Shown one piece after another: positions 37,612 through 46,348 of a stretch of 64,000 nucleotides of DNA. Position numbers and translations under genes: made by a program. The stretch spans positions 1-64,000 of the forward strand of contig NZ_FRAX01000005.1 in NCBI RefSeq assembly GCF_900142465.1, written 5' to 3'. The notes under the pieces were generated by a model. That model had not been told where the DNA came from, made no database searches, and saw only the letters and a program-made list of their open reading frames with translations. Position 1 is the first letter of the stretch. Each line of letters begins with the position of its first letter. Origin of the DNA: Fibrobacter sp. UWH6. Lineage in GTDB: Bacteria > Fibrobacterota > Fibrobacteria > Fibrobacterales > Fibrobacteraceae.

Positions 37612-39996
37612 GTGGATGTCCAATTCCCCTTGGGGAAGATTACGGTTGTCTGCGGACCTTCGGGGTGTGGAAAGTCGACCCTGGTCCTTGATACATTACA
37701 CGGAGAATCCAAGCGCAGGTATCTAGAAACCCTATCGCCCTACGCAGCCGAAATGCTGGGCGGTCGTAAGGTTATACCCCTTGACAGTGCTGACGGTCTG
37801 CCCGCTAGCCTTGCCATTGGCCCAAGCCACGGAGAAGCCAGCGCCAAGTCCTACGCCTTAAGCATTTCTGAATGCGACAGCAGTTTGCGAACTCTATTCG
37901 CAGCTTTCGCCAAACCGGCCTGCCCTGTTTGCGGCAAGCCCATGGAAAGCACTAGCCGCGAAGACATTATCCGCCAGGTTGCGAGCCTTCCCGAAGGAAC
38001 CAAACTGCAATTTTTCGCCCGAATCGACACCGGTGCAAGTGAGGACGCCTCCGGTCGCAAACGTAGCGGCCAATCGCTAGACAAACTTTCAGCCGCTTTC
38101 CTGGCCCAGGGTTTTACCCGTGCCGTTGCTGACGACCAAGTCATTTCTCTAGCAGACCTAACAGACGATCAACGAGCAATCTGCCCCAGTGAATTCTTTA
38201 TCGTTGTGGACAGAATCATAGTCCGTTCCAACACCCGCACGAGAATTGCCGAAGCCGTTGACGGAGTCCTTAAGCTAACTCACACCGAAGTTACACTAGA
38301 TGAAAACGGCAATCGCCGAGTATTTAGCACAGTCCCCAGCTGTAAGGAACACGGTGCTGCGGACTTTCACGCCTTGGACGCCTCGGACTTCTCCCCCTAC
38401 TGCAGAAGTTCCGTCTGCCCCACCTGTGGTGGAACCGGCACCTGCGAAAAAGACGGCAACATCGAAGATTGCACGGAATGTAAAGGTCTCCGTCTCAAGA
38501 AAGGTCTGCTCAACGCCACAGTTCAGGGAACCCGCTGGAGCGACTTGCTGACGACACCCTTCACAAACCTGGAAGAAAAAATCCACGCGGTTTTTGACGG
38601 TCCCATACAAGAAAGTAGGCAGGCAACTTTGTCCCGTCTTACGGCATCCCTGTCCGAACGAATTCAGGCCATCAACGAACTTGGCATCGGTTACTTGACT
38701 CCGGGCCGCGCAGGCACCACCCTTTCCGGAGGCGAAATCCAGCGTCTCCGTTTGGCAAGCCTTTCTACAGGTCATTTAAACAATTTGCTGATTGCGCTAG
38801 ATGAACCGGCAAGTGGTCTCCACAAAAACGACGTGGAAGCCCTCTGGAACGTCCTTAAAAAAGTGCAGGCCCGCGGGAATACTCTAGTCCTTATAGAACA
38901 CAATCCAGCCATTATCGAGAAAGCTGACTGGATAATAGAAATGGGACCGGGCGCAGGAGAAAAAGGCGGAGAAGTGCTGCACATGGGATCCGCCGCAGAG
39001 ATTTTGAACAACCCCGTCTCCCCCACCGGAAACTGGATTAAGTATTTGAAAGGCACGAGGCGCGAGACTGAACGTCATTCTGAGCCGAAGGCGATATATG
39101 AAACTAGGGACTTTAGTCCCCTAGTTGAATTAGGTTCGAAGGAGCAGAATCCAGGAGCATCCATTCTCGTTCGCGATTTTGCCCTCTTCGATATGAAATC
39201 CGTTTCGGCAGATTTCCCTTTAAAGAAGTTCAGCGTGATCACAGGCCAGAGCGGTAGCGGTAAGTCTACCCTCATGTTCAAGAATCTGGCACCTCGCGCA
39301 GAAGCCGGCGAATTCGCCCCCTTGGGAATCGATGCCCTATCCATACTTTCTACAGGCGATTTTCATGGAAACCGTCGCAGTACGGTATTAAGCGCCACCA
39401 ACATGAGCAACCTTTTGCGGGACCTTTTCGCAAAAATGCCCGAAAGCAAAGTCCGTGGTTACAACGCCGCCAAATTCGCCACCCACGCTGCTGGCGGACG
39501 CTGCGAAAACTGCAAGGGAGAAGGCGTCATCCTGGACCCCTCCGGCTATGAAGAAAACGAATGCCCCGTTTGTCTGGGCAGACGTTTCAAGGATGAAGTC
39601 CTAGACATCCGTTTCAAGAGCAAATCCATCGCCGACATTCTGGATATGGAAATCGGGAACGCCTACAAGCTTTTCTACGACATGAAGCCTTTCGCCGATA
39701 AGTTGAAACCTCTTGTAGACACAGGCCTCGACTACATCCGTCTGGGGCAAAGCACGGCCCACATTTCCGGTGGCGAACGAGCCCGTTTACGTTTGTCTAT
39801 CGCCCTGGCCAGAGCCAAGGCTCCCAACACATTATTCTTGTTCGATGAGCCCGCACGCGGCCTCCATCAGGTCGATATCAATCACCTGCTAGAGCTGATC
39901 CGCGGCCTCACGGAAGCGGGCCACACCATAGTGGCCATCGAACACGCCCAGGATTTTGTAAACGCCGCCGACTACGTGGTGGAATTAAGCAGATAG
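37612..39996 (+). CDS. UvrA-like ABC ATPase (UvrA paralogue, UvrA2-like)
   Basis: 794 residues from the first canonical start (GTG); classic UvrA is about 940. Two ABC modules: Walker A GPSGCGKST and GQSGSGKST; signatures LSGGEIQRLRLAS and ISGGERARLRLSIAL; Walker B LIALDEPASGLH and LFLFDEPARGLH. Zn-finger-type Cys sets occur (CPTCGGTGTC, CTECKG; CENCKGEG, CPVCLGRRF). UvrA recognises DNA lesions; shorter paralogues have uncertain roles including drug tolerance. Homology continues 5' of the GTG: the in-frame codons 37570-37611 read FITLRGCRLHNLRN, the normal UvrA first strand, but no ATG/GTG/TTG occurs there. A repeat-derived insertion (about residues 487-514) sits between the two modules. Confidence 0.85.
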   Translation: MDVQFPLGKITVVCGPSGCGKSTLVLDTLHGESKRRYLETLSPYAAEMLGGRKVIPLDSADGLPASLAIGPSHGEASAKSYALSISECDSSLRTLFAAFAKPACPVCGKPMESTSREDIIRQVASLPEGTKLQFFARIDTGASEDASGRKRSGQSLDKLSAAFLAQGFTRAVADDQVISLADLTDDQRAICPSEFFIVVDRIIVRSNTRTRIAEAVDGVLKLTHTEVTLDENGNRRVFSTVPSCKEHGAADFHALDASDFSPYCRSSVCPTCGGTGTCEKDGNIEDCTECKGLRLKKGLLNATVQGTRWSDLLTTPFTNLEEKIHAVFDGPIQESRQATLSRLTASLSERIQAINELGIGYLTPGRAGTTLSGGEIQRLRLASLSTGHLNNLLIALDEPASGLHKNDVEALWNVLKKVQARGNTLVLIEHNPAIIEKADWIIEMGPGAGEKGGEVLHMGSAAEILNNPVSPTGNWIKYLKGTRRETERHSEPKAIYETRDFSPLVELGSKEQNPGASILVRDFALFDMKSVSADFPLKKFSVITGQSGSGKSTLMFKNLAPRAEAGEFAPLGIDALSILSTGDFHGNRRSTVLSATNMSNLLRDLFAKMPESKVRGYNAAKFATHAAGGRCENCKGEGVILDPSGYEENECPVCLGRRFKDEVLDIRFKSKSIADILDMEIGNAYKLFYDMKPFADKLKPLVDTGLDYIRLGQSTAHISGGERARLRLSIALARAKAPNTLFLFDEPARGLHQVDINHLLELIRGLTEAGHTIVAIEHAQDFVNAADYVVELSR
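39073..39154 (+). repeat. Fibrobacter-type GTCATTCTGAG repeat inserted in frame in the UvrA-like gene
   Basis: The element runs from CGTCATTCTGAGCCGAAG to AAGGAGCAGAATCCAG and has a central imperfect palindrome (ACTAGGGACT, TT, AGTCCCCTAGT). It adds about 27 codons, in frame, in the linker between the two ABC modules. The translated stretch (around RHSEPKAIYETRDFSPLVEL) has no counterpart in UvrA as far as I know the family. The same end sequences occur in the FISUMP lipoprotein gene at 42046-42074. Confidence 0.7.
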
Positions 39997-39999
39997 AAA

Positions 40000-42258
40000 C
40001 TAGTCTTGGAGACAACGAACCGACTTTGCGAAGTTCTTGTTGCTGTAGTTGAGTATCGCACTCTCCTCAGCGGAGTCCAGGTCCAAGAAGAAGGCGTTGT
40101 TACTATAGTCCTCACCCGACGACCAGAAGTTAGCGTCGTAACCGATATAGTCGAATTCACCGGCGATTTCTCTGCCGCCACCGGGGAGCGCAGAGAAACC
40201 ATAGGTATCCGTTCCGTTGCCTCCAAATTTCCAACCGGACTTGGACTTCAAGAACTCGCCCGCAGTAGATGAACTGACGTTACTGGCATGTCCATATCCG
40301 AATGACGGATCAATGTAATTGATCAATGTTTCAAATTCCCTATAGCTCGGCAAGTGCCAGCCCTGGGGGCAAACACCGCGAACCGGAGTTGTTGGATTAA
40401 GGGAAACTCCGCAGGTTTTGCCATAAGTACAGGCAGCTTCATCCATGGCAACTTCCCAAGTATACAGACGACCGTATGTTGTACAATTTGCAGCAATTTC
40501 TTCAGCAGTCAAATTTTTATTACTGGAATAATCGTAGCCTCCGTCACCGTAACAGCCGCTCCATGCGTAGGAGCCCATACTAGAGACATCGCCCGGGTTA
40601 TAGTTCAAGTTCTCCGCCATCCAGGTCTGGGTTCCGATGGTTATTGTCTTGTAATTTTGACCGTCGCGAGAATCAGTTAACGATCCATATTCAACGCTGG
40701 AGGAAGAGGAAGTTTCGCTCCCCTCGCTAGAGTCCCTGAGACAACGAACGTAAGCACCGGAGTTCAGCTTATTGAGCCATGCGTCGGGCACGTCGTCGAT
40801 GTTGTAGTTGAAGAACCAACCGTACGCATAGTTTCTATAGAGTTCAGTAGAACTCCAGAAGATTGTGCTTTCGCCTTCGTCGTAGGAATGTTCATCATCG
40901 CCGCGATAGCCTGCCGGCAGAACCGCGAAGTCGAAGGAATCGGTACCATTGCCACCACTAAACCAACCACTGGTAGATTTCAGTGACCTACCGGCAGAAC
41001 TGATTCCACCTACGGCAGTCCACAGAGTATCCCATTCCGTGTAACTTGGTAAGTGCCAACCTGTAGGGCAAGCATCCATAGCAGCAGACCATTCATATAA
41101 ACGGCCATACTTAGAACAATTTCTTGTTTCACTTTCATAGCAGTAACTTTTGTTTGTATTGTAGTTCAAGTTCTCCGCCATCCAGGTCTGTGTACCGATG
41201 GAAACGGTCTTGTAAGTTCGACCGTCGCGAGAATCGTTTAACGAACCATATTTGACGCTGGAGGAAGAGTTCGTCGGCTTCGCCTGCGAGCTCGACGAGG
41301 AGGCTCCGACCCCCTCGTCGGAATCCCTGAGACAACGTACGGAATAACCTTCGTACTTATCGACGCGGATACGGGCCACGTCGCCGTAGTCGCAGTGGAA
41401 TGTCCAAGAGTACGCGGAGTAGCTCTTGTACTCACCAGAACTCCAGAAGTCAGCGATGTCTTCCTCTCTCATGAAATCGCCATCATCGATGCCGCGGAGG
41501 CCTGCCGGAAGAACAGTGAAACCGAAGGAATCAGTACCGTTACCTTTATGGTACCAGCCGCTGGTAGATTTTAGTTTTGCTGCGGCAATCCTGGTTCCAC
41601 CTACCACAGTCCACAGAGTATTCCATTCAGCATCGTTGGGCACATGCCAGCCTTCGGGACAAATACCGCGGTGGGGGCTGTTGGGGGTGCAGGTCTTGCC
41701 ATAGCCACACTTGGTTCCTGCATTTACATTAAACTGGGCAGCACTATCCATCACGGCACTCCAGGTATAAAGGCGACCGTACTTGTCGCAGTTGGAAGCC
41801 TTGTTTTCGTAGCACCAGCTGGTGGAATCGGAAGTGTAACCTTCGTAGTTGAACTTCACGCCAGTGTATGCGTAGTTCAGGTTTTCGGCCATCCAGGTCT
41901 GGGTGCCGATGGTGACTGTCTTGTAAACTTGACCGTCGCGTTCATCAGTAAACTCGCCGTAGTCAATGTTTGGATTCAAGTATGCCCAAGCAGCTTTGAC
42001 ACTGCTACTGTTCTTAGCGCTTGACGAACTTGCAACAGAGCTGCTGGATCCTTCGCTATCGCTCAGGATGACACTAGAGGAGGAGCTCAGGATGACACTA
42101 GAGGAGGAGCTCAGGATGACACTGGAGGAAGAAGAGTCGTCATCATTAGCCGGTCCGTTTGAAGATTCGCCGTCGCCACAGGCGGCAAGACCCAAAGCCA
42201 TGGCAAAAGCACCAACTGCAATCGCACTAAATCCAAAATTCGGCTTCATATTTTTCAT
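40000..42258 (-). CDS. Lipoprotein with three FISUMP domains
   Basis: 752 residues. Lipobox LGLAAC (Cys27), a Ser-rich linker (about 35-80), then three copies of the Fibrobacter succinogenes major paralogous domain. Each begins with a DxRDGxxYKTxxIGTQTWMAENLNY core, has YGRLYxW and CPxGWHxP motifs, and ends in VRCL(R/Q)D. They are separated by short Ser-rich linkers. The function of FISUMP proteins is unknown; they are presumed surface-exposed. The start is the ATG at 42258, with GAGGA 6 nt upstream. The gene converges on the UvrA-like gene with 3 nt between stops. Confidence 0.9.
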   Translation of the reverse strand: MKNMKPNFGFSAIAVGAFAMALGLAACGDGESSNGPANDDDSSSSSVILSSSSSVILSSSSSVILSDSEGSSSSVASSSSAKNSSSVKAAWAYLNPNIDYGEFTDERDGQVYKTVTIGTQTWMAENLNYAYTGVKFNYEGYTSDSTSWCYENKASNCDKYGRLYTWSAVMDSAAQFNVNAGTKCGYGKTCTPNSPHRGICPEGWHVPNDAEWNTLWTVVGGTRIAAAKLKSTSGWYHKGNGTDSFGFTVLPAGLRGIDDGDFMREEDIADFWSSGEYKSYSAYSWTFHCDYGDVARIRVDKYEGYSVRCLRDSDEGVGASSSSSQAKPTNSSSSVKYGSLNDSRDGRTYKTVSIGTQTWMAENLNYNTNKSYCYESETRNCSKYGRLYEWSAAMDACPTGWHLPSYTEWDTLWTAVGGISSAGRSLKSTSGWFSGGNGTDSFDFAVLPAGYRGDDEHSYDEGESTIFWSSTELYRNYAYGWFFNYNIDDVPDAWLNKLNSGAYVRCLRDSSEGSETSSSSSVEYGSLTDSRDGQNYKTITIGTQTWMAENLNYNPGDVSSMGSYAWSGCYGDGGYDYSSNKNLTAEEIAANCTTYGRLYTWEVAMDEAACTYGKTCGVSLNPTTPVRGVCPQGWHLPSYREFETLINYIDPSFGYGHASNVSSSTAGEFLKSKSGWKFGGNGTDTYGFSALPGGGREIAGEFDYIGYDANFWSSGEDYSNNAFFLDLDSAEESAILNYSNKNFAKSVRCLQD
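42046..42136 (-). repeat. Triplicated 24-nt linker unit joined to a GTCATCCTGAG repeat in the FISUMP gene
   Basis: Three copies of a 24-nt unit (42065-42088 and 42089-42112 identical, 42113-42136 with a few changes) encode SSSSSVIL-type octamers. The innermost copy runs into GTCATCCTGAGCGATAGCG and AAGGATCCAG (minus strand 42074-42046), encoding VILSDSEGSS. The latter matches the ends of the repeat at 39073-39154, so the linker appears to have grown from an intergenic-type repeat. Confidence 0.75.
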
Positions 42259-42312
42259 AGATTCCTCAAACCACCCGTTTTTCAAGATTTATTCTACAAA
42301 CAAATCCATAAA

Positions 42313-43488
42313 TTACTTTCTCAAATACCCTGCGTATTGGAACAAACTAAGTCCGAATTCAGGCAGCACAGCAATCAGGTGGTCAAATATGTCAGACTGG
42401 ATTCCTTCGTAGGCCACCCACTGGGTAACATTAGCGAATGCATAAATTTCAAGAGGCAAGCCTTCGGGAGTTGGCGCCAGCTGGCGTGTCATCAAGGTCA
42501 TGTCCTGCGCCACATTTTTTAGAGAGCGTAAGTACGCCGTACAATAAGCGCGGAAAGTTCCGATGTTAGTCATGTGACGACTATTCACCATGTCTAATTC
42601 TGTAGGCACGGCATTTTCCCCATACTTGGCGGTAAATTCCGAAGCCAACTCTACGCGCTTTTCATCCATGTAGGGTTTCAAGATTTCAATCTTAGACAAT
42701 CGTTCGATTTCTTCTTCAGTCAAGAAGCGAATGCTCTGCTGATCAATGAAAAGTGAACGCTTGATTCGGCGACCACCGGATTCTTCCATTCCGCGCCAGT
42801 TCTTGAAACTGTTGGTAATGAGGTCATAAGCAGGAATTACCGAAATGGTCTTGTCCCAGTTTCTGATTTTCACAGAGGTAAGAGTAATGTCGATGACTGT
42901 ACCATCAGTATGGTGACGTTCAATCTCAATCCAATCCCCTTTGCGGAGCAAGTCAGACAAATTAATCTGGATACCCGAAACTACGCCCAGAATGGAATCC
43001 CTAAAGATCAACATCAAGATGGTTGCGGCGGCACCCATAGCGGAGAGTATGAATACGGGGCTCTTGCCAATGACCTGCGATATGACAACAATGGCACAAA
43101 CGCAGAACAAAATCAGTTTAACCGCCTGGAATGTTCCGTGGAAAGATTTGTTCTTTCGTCTTTGGTTCTGGTCGTTCAAGGTTTCGACCACATCAAAGAA
43201 GGAGCTTCCCGCCGCAAAGGCAATCAGGGCAAACCATACTGCAGAAACACGGGTACAAATATCGTACACAAGGGACTGCTGCTCCACAAAGCGGGCAAAG
43301 GCTGCGCTAAAAATTGTTGCGGGAACAAGCTGCAAAGCCCTAGAAAAGAACCGTTTTTCTACAAGGAGATCGTCAAACTTGTTGGGAGTCTTTTCTGCAA
43401 TTTTTCGGGCAATAGGATTCACCACGAACATGCAGAGTAGAAGAACAACGAGAACTATGCTTAAAAAGATTACAAAATTCAAGCTCAT
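42313..43488 (-). CDS. MscS-family mechanosensitive ion channel (YbdG-like)
   Basis: 391 residues. Several N-terminal membrane helices, a pore helix and beta domain recognised in SAMGAAATILMLIFRDSILGVVSGIQI and DLLRKGDWIEIERHHTDGTVIDITLTSVKIRNWD, and a long C-terminal cytoplasmic domain like YbdG/YnaI. It would release solutes on hypo-osmotic shock. I start at ATG 43488 (MSLNFVIF); a TTG 15 nt earlier is the alternative. Upstream of the ATG is TATTTT-AGGGCT, which could be read either as a -10 with a leaderless start or as a weak AGGG ribosome site. Divergent from the CobW gene (79 nt). Confidence 0.9.
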   Translation of the reverse strand: MSLNFVIFLSIVLVVLLLCMFVVNPIARKIAEKTPNKFDDLLVEKRFFSRALQLVPATIFSAAFARFVEQQSLVYDICTRVSAVWFALIAFAAGSSFFDVVETLNDQNQRRKNKSFHGTFQAVKLILFCVCAIVVISQVIGKSPVFILSAMGAAATILMLIFRDSILGVVSGIQINLSDLLRKGDWIEIERHHTDGTVIDITLTSVKIRNWDKTISVIPAYDLITNSFKNWRGMEESGGRRIKRSLFIDQQSIRFLTEEEIERLSKIEILKPYMDEKRVELASEFTAKYGENAVPTELDMVNSRHMTNIGTFRAYCTAYLRSLKNVAQDMTLMTRQLAPTPEGLPLEIYAFANVTQWVAYEGIQSDIFDHLIAVLPEFGLSLFQYAGYLRK

Positions 43489-43567
43489 AGCCCTAAAATA
43501 CAAAAATGAAAACAGCCTAAACGGTATGCTCTAGCCTGGAAAAGAATAAATTGCTAGATTTTCGGCC

Positions 43568-44911
43568 ATGAAAAAGTCAGTACCTATTACAGTGCTCACC
43601 GGTTACTTAGGAGCCGGAAAAACTACTCTTCTCAATTACGTTCTTAACAACCAGCAAGGCTATCACGTCGCCGTTATCGTTAACGACATTGGTGAAGTGA
43701 ATATCGACCAGACCCTGATTGAAAAGGGCGGAAACATCACTAAGGCCGACGACGGCACCGTGGTTCCCCTTTCCAATGGTTGCATCTGCTGTTCCCTGAA
43801 GCAGGACATGCTGGAACAGATTGCCGAAATTCTCGAAACCGGCAAGTTCGACTACATTCTTATTGAAGCAAGCGGTATTTGCGAACCGGTACCTATCGCA
43901 CAGACCATCTGCATGGCCGGCATGCAGCTCCAGAGCACCAAGGGCGAACCTCTCCCCTGCCACCTGGACAACGTGGTTTCCGTGGTTGACGTCTGCCGTC
44001 TGGCCGACGAATTTGGCGGTGGCCAGAAGCTCCTTCAGAAGGATCTTGAAGAAACCGACATCGCAAACCTTCTGATCCAGCAGATCGAATTCTGCAATAC
44101 CATCATCATGAACAAGGTGGATCAGCTTTCCAAGAACGATCTCGAAAAGGTGAAGGCTGTGGTTCGCGCCCTCCAGCCCGAAGCCAAGATGATCGAGACC
44201 AACTTCGGTAAGGTTGAAATGTCTGACATTCTGGACACCAAGCAGTTTGACTTCGAAAAGGTGGCAAATTCTGCTGCCTGGGCTAAGGAACTGGGTAAGT
44301 CCGTAGACGAAGAAGACATCGACGAAGACGATGACGATCACGACGATCATCACCATCACGACCACGACGAAGACCATAGCGACTGCGACCATGAACATGG
44401 CGTCTGCCATCACCACCATGATGATGACGATGATGACGAACATGAACATCATCATGACCATGACGAAGACCACAGCCACTGCGACCACGAACATGGTGTT
44501 TGCCACTGCGGCCATCACCACGACAAGGATCATCCCCATGGCGATGAATACGGCATTTCTACCTTCGTGTATGAACGCCGTCGTCCGCTGATCCGCGAAC
44601 GTTTCGAAGTGTTCCTGGATAACTATCCCAACAGCATCATCCGCACCAAGGGTCTCCTGTGGTTCGAAGACGAAAGGGATACCAGCTACCTGTTTGAACA
44701 AGCCGGCAAGCAAGCCTCTGCCCAGAATTTCGGCCCCTGGTTCGCCTCTGAACCCGAAGCCGAACAGAAACGAATCCTCAAGGAAAATCCGGACCTGTTG
44801 AAGGTCTGGGACGAAAAGTACGGCGACCGCATTGTCCGCCTGGTCTTCATCGGCCAGCACATGGAAAAGAAGAAGGTCATCGCCGCCATGGACGCTTGTC
44901 TCGGCGAATAA
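43568..44911 (+). CDS. CobW/COG0523-family GTP-binding metallochaperone with long His/Asp-rich loop
   Basis: 447 residues. G domain with Walker A GYLGAGKTT (11-19), metal-binding CxCC motif in NGCICCSLK (about 73-77), Walker B-type ILIEASGICEP and NKVD; a His/Asp/Glu/Cys-rich insert of about 75 residues (about 254-330); then a CobW C-terminal domain (STFVYERRRPLIRERF, GLLWF). COG0523 GTPases deliver metals such as zinc to target proteins; the insert suggests zinc or nickel storage. The insert contains a duplicated unit (CDHEHGVCH twice). No SD; TAGATT ends 7 nt before the ATG, so probably leaderless. No Zur-like box was recognised. A strong terminator follows. Confidence 0.92.
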   Translation: MKKSVPITVLTGYLGAGKTTLLNYVLNNQQGYHVAVIVNDIGEVNIDQTLIEKGGNITKADDGTVVPLSNGCICCSLKQDMLEQIAEILETGKFDYILIEASGICEPVPIAQTICMAGMQLQSTKGEPLPCHLDNVVSVVDVCRLADEFGGGQKLLQKDLEETDIANLLIQQIEFCNTIIMNKVDQLSKNDLEKVKAVVRALQPEAKMIETNFGKVEMSDILDTKQFDFEKVANSAAWAKELGKSVDEEDIDEDDDDHDDHHHHDHDEDHSDCDHEHGVCHHHHDDDDDDEHEHHHDHDEDHSHCDHEHGVCHCGHHHDKDHPHGDEYGISTFVYERRRPLIRERFEVFLDNYPNSIIRTKGLLWFEDERDTSYLFEQAGKQASAQNFGPWFASEPEAEQKRILKENPDLLKVWDEKYGDRIVRLVFIGQHMEKKKVIAAMDACLGE

Positions 44912-44931
44912 TCTCGCAAAACCAATCCATT

Positions 44932-44976
44932 AAAAAATCCGGTTTCGTTCGTCGCGAAATCGGATTTTCATTTTTT
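44932..44976 (+). terminator. Strong, probably bidirectional terminator between cobW-like and lipoprotein genes
   Basis: 14-bp stem (44934-44947 with 44955-44968, one G-T pair) and 7-nt loop, followed by CATTTTTT on the plus strand and preceded by six A. It serves the CobW gene and the convergent lipoprotein gene, whose stop codon lies just at its edge. Confidence 0.9.
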
Positions 44977-46000
44977 AAAGTTTCGGTGGATTACCCCAAA
45001 TTCTTACATTGTTGCGATACACTGCAACATACGGATTTATAGGAACATCAGCAACGTCTCCATAATCCTTATCTTCTTGCGGCATTCCCACATAATCAAT
45101 TCCATCTACATCAGCAGAATGGGGCATCCACGACCAGTCCTTTTCATTGGGAATCAAGAAACGTTTCTTTGCAGGTTGTCTTAACGTTTCACACCAATCA
45201 TTCGCATAAATACCATAAGAAAAACCAACATCAAGTCTCATCGAAGATTTCGAATTTATCACCGCAGAAGCTAAAGGTACTGTTATGACCCAAACGGACT
45301 CTCCTGTTACAGGATCATAAGAATTCGTTAAAGGAAGAGGAACAACTTCACGCATCGCACCTCTCATAGAAGCATCTGCATATTCGCCATTCTTTCCTAA
45401 GCAAGGTTGATTAAATCCGTTTTCATCATAGGCTTGGCAAATATCAGCATCTACAAGCAAAGGGCATGAACCAATTTTATCGTCAACACCCGCTACAACT
45501 TTAATCTCTTCAGGTTTTGCTTTTGCATACAATCTCAACTCAACACTATCCAATATAAATTCTTCATTATTTACAATTCTTAACTGAAGAAAATCAAGAC
45601 CACCAAATTCATATTGATAGGAACGGACTTCCATATCATAAAGTTTTTCCGCAACAAGTTCCCCAGACGAAGAGGAAACTACGTCATTTGAACTAGAACT
45701 ATAATCCTGTAAAGAAATTTCAGATGATGATGACGTTCCAATCGTCTCCGGAATTGAATCGGTAGAAGATTCGATCTTACTTTTTTCTGAGGAAGACGAT
45801 TCCGCCTCATTTAATTCGGAAGAAGATTCAGCTTCAATTTGCCCGGAAGAACCAGTATTTTGTTTATGCGAAGATGAAGAAAGCTCTTCGACAATCACAT
45901 TTTCATTGGCATCGAGATTGACGTCCGAGCAGCCGGTCAAAAAAGCCAGTCCACAAAGGGCAGCACTCAAGGTACGTTTACTTTTAAACAAACAGTTCAT
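44975..46000 (-). CDS. Ser-rich linker lipoprotein of unknown function
   Basis: 341 residues. Lipobox LTGC near residue 24, a low-complexity Ser/Glu linker (about residues 40-118, runs of SSSS) typical of Fibrobacter surface lipoproteins, and a C-terminal globular domain rich in beta strands (FLQLRIVNNEEFILDSVEL, SVWVITVPLASAV, SMRLDVGFSYG) with a Cys pair (GSCPLLVDADIC). The globular part resembles a CBM-like beta sandwich but no family is certain. I start at ATG 46000 (MNCLFK) with AAGGA about 9 nt upstream; a TTG two codons earlier is possible. Confidence 0.75.
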   Translation of the reverse strand: MNCLFKSKRTLSAALCGLAFLTGCSDVNLDANENVIVEELSSSSHKQNTGSSGQIEAESSSELNEAESSSSEKSKIESSTDSIPETIGTSSSSEISLQDYSSSSNDVVSSSSGELVAEKLYDMEVRSYQYEFGGLDFLQLRIVNNEEFILDSVELRLYAKAKPEEIKVVAGVDDKIGSCPLLVDADICQAYDENGFNQPCLGKNGEYADASMRGAMREVVPLPLTNSYDPVTGESVWVITVPLASAVINSKSSMRLDVGFSYGIYANDWCETLRQPAKKRFLIPNEKDWSWMPHSADVDGIDYVGMPQEDKDYGDVADVPINPYVAVYRNNVRIWGNPPKL

Positions 46001-46060
46001 TTGCAAAATCCTTCATCCTTTATCATACCAATCTAGCTTAATTATTGTTATTAGTGTCCG

Positions 46061-46348
46061 GTAAAAAATATAGCCAAAAATAAAAATGGCAGGCTCCTCA
46101 GACGAAGAACCCGCCTCAACGGGCTGCCCGGATGGCTGGGACGGCTCAAAATCATCGATTCCACAACGGTGACGCTGTTCTCCAACCTGGTTTTCAGGGG
46201 TGTCGGCAGGGACCCGAAAATTGGAAAGAAGAAAGGCGGTATAAAGGTCCATACAGTCATCATCGCGAACCTTCTCCTGACCCTTGTGCAGCGCAGCCTT
46301 GAACGGTACTGGGAACGCATGCTGCAGCATCCACCTTGCACATCGTAG
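46061..46348 (+). pseudogene. Remnant of an IS4-type transposase with internal deletion
   Basis: Reading the plus strand in one frame gives LKIIDSTTVTLFSNLVF followed by RGVGRDPKIGKKKGGIKVHTVI, the region around a catalytic Asp of IS4-family DDE transposases common in Bacteroidetes and Fibrobacteres. It then jumps to IANLLLTLVQRSLERYW, which in intact proteins lies near the C-terminus, so the middle is deleted; it ends at a TAG. No start codon and no N-terminus are present. TTAGTGTCCGGTAAAAA at 46051-46067 resembles an insertion sequence end. A minus-strand frame across the same bases is not supported as a gene. Confidence 0.65.

Noticed and set aside
42065-42136. Tandem 24-nt repeats considered as a CRISPR array
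   Set aside because: No spacers between units; the repeats are contiguous, inside a coding frame, and encode a Ser linker.
43607-44860. A 417-codon minus-strand frame opposite the cobW-like gene, with Met/Val-rich hydrophobic runs
   Set aside because: The hydrophobic runs are only the reverse of His/Asp codons in the metal-binding loop.
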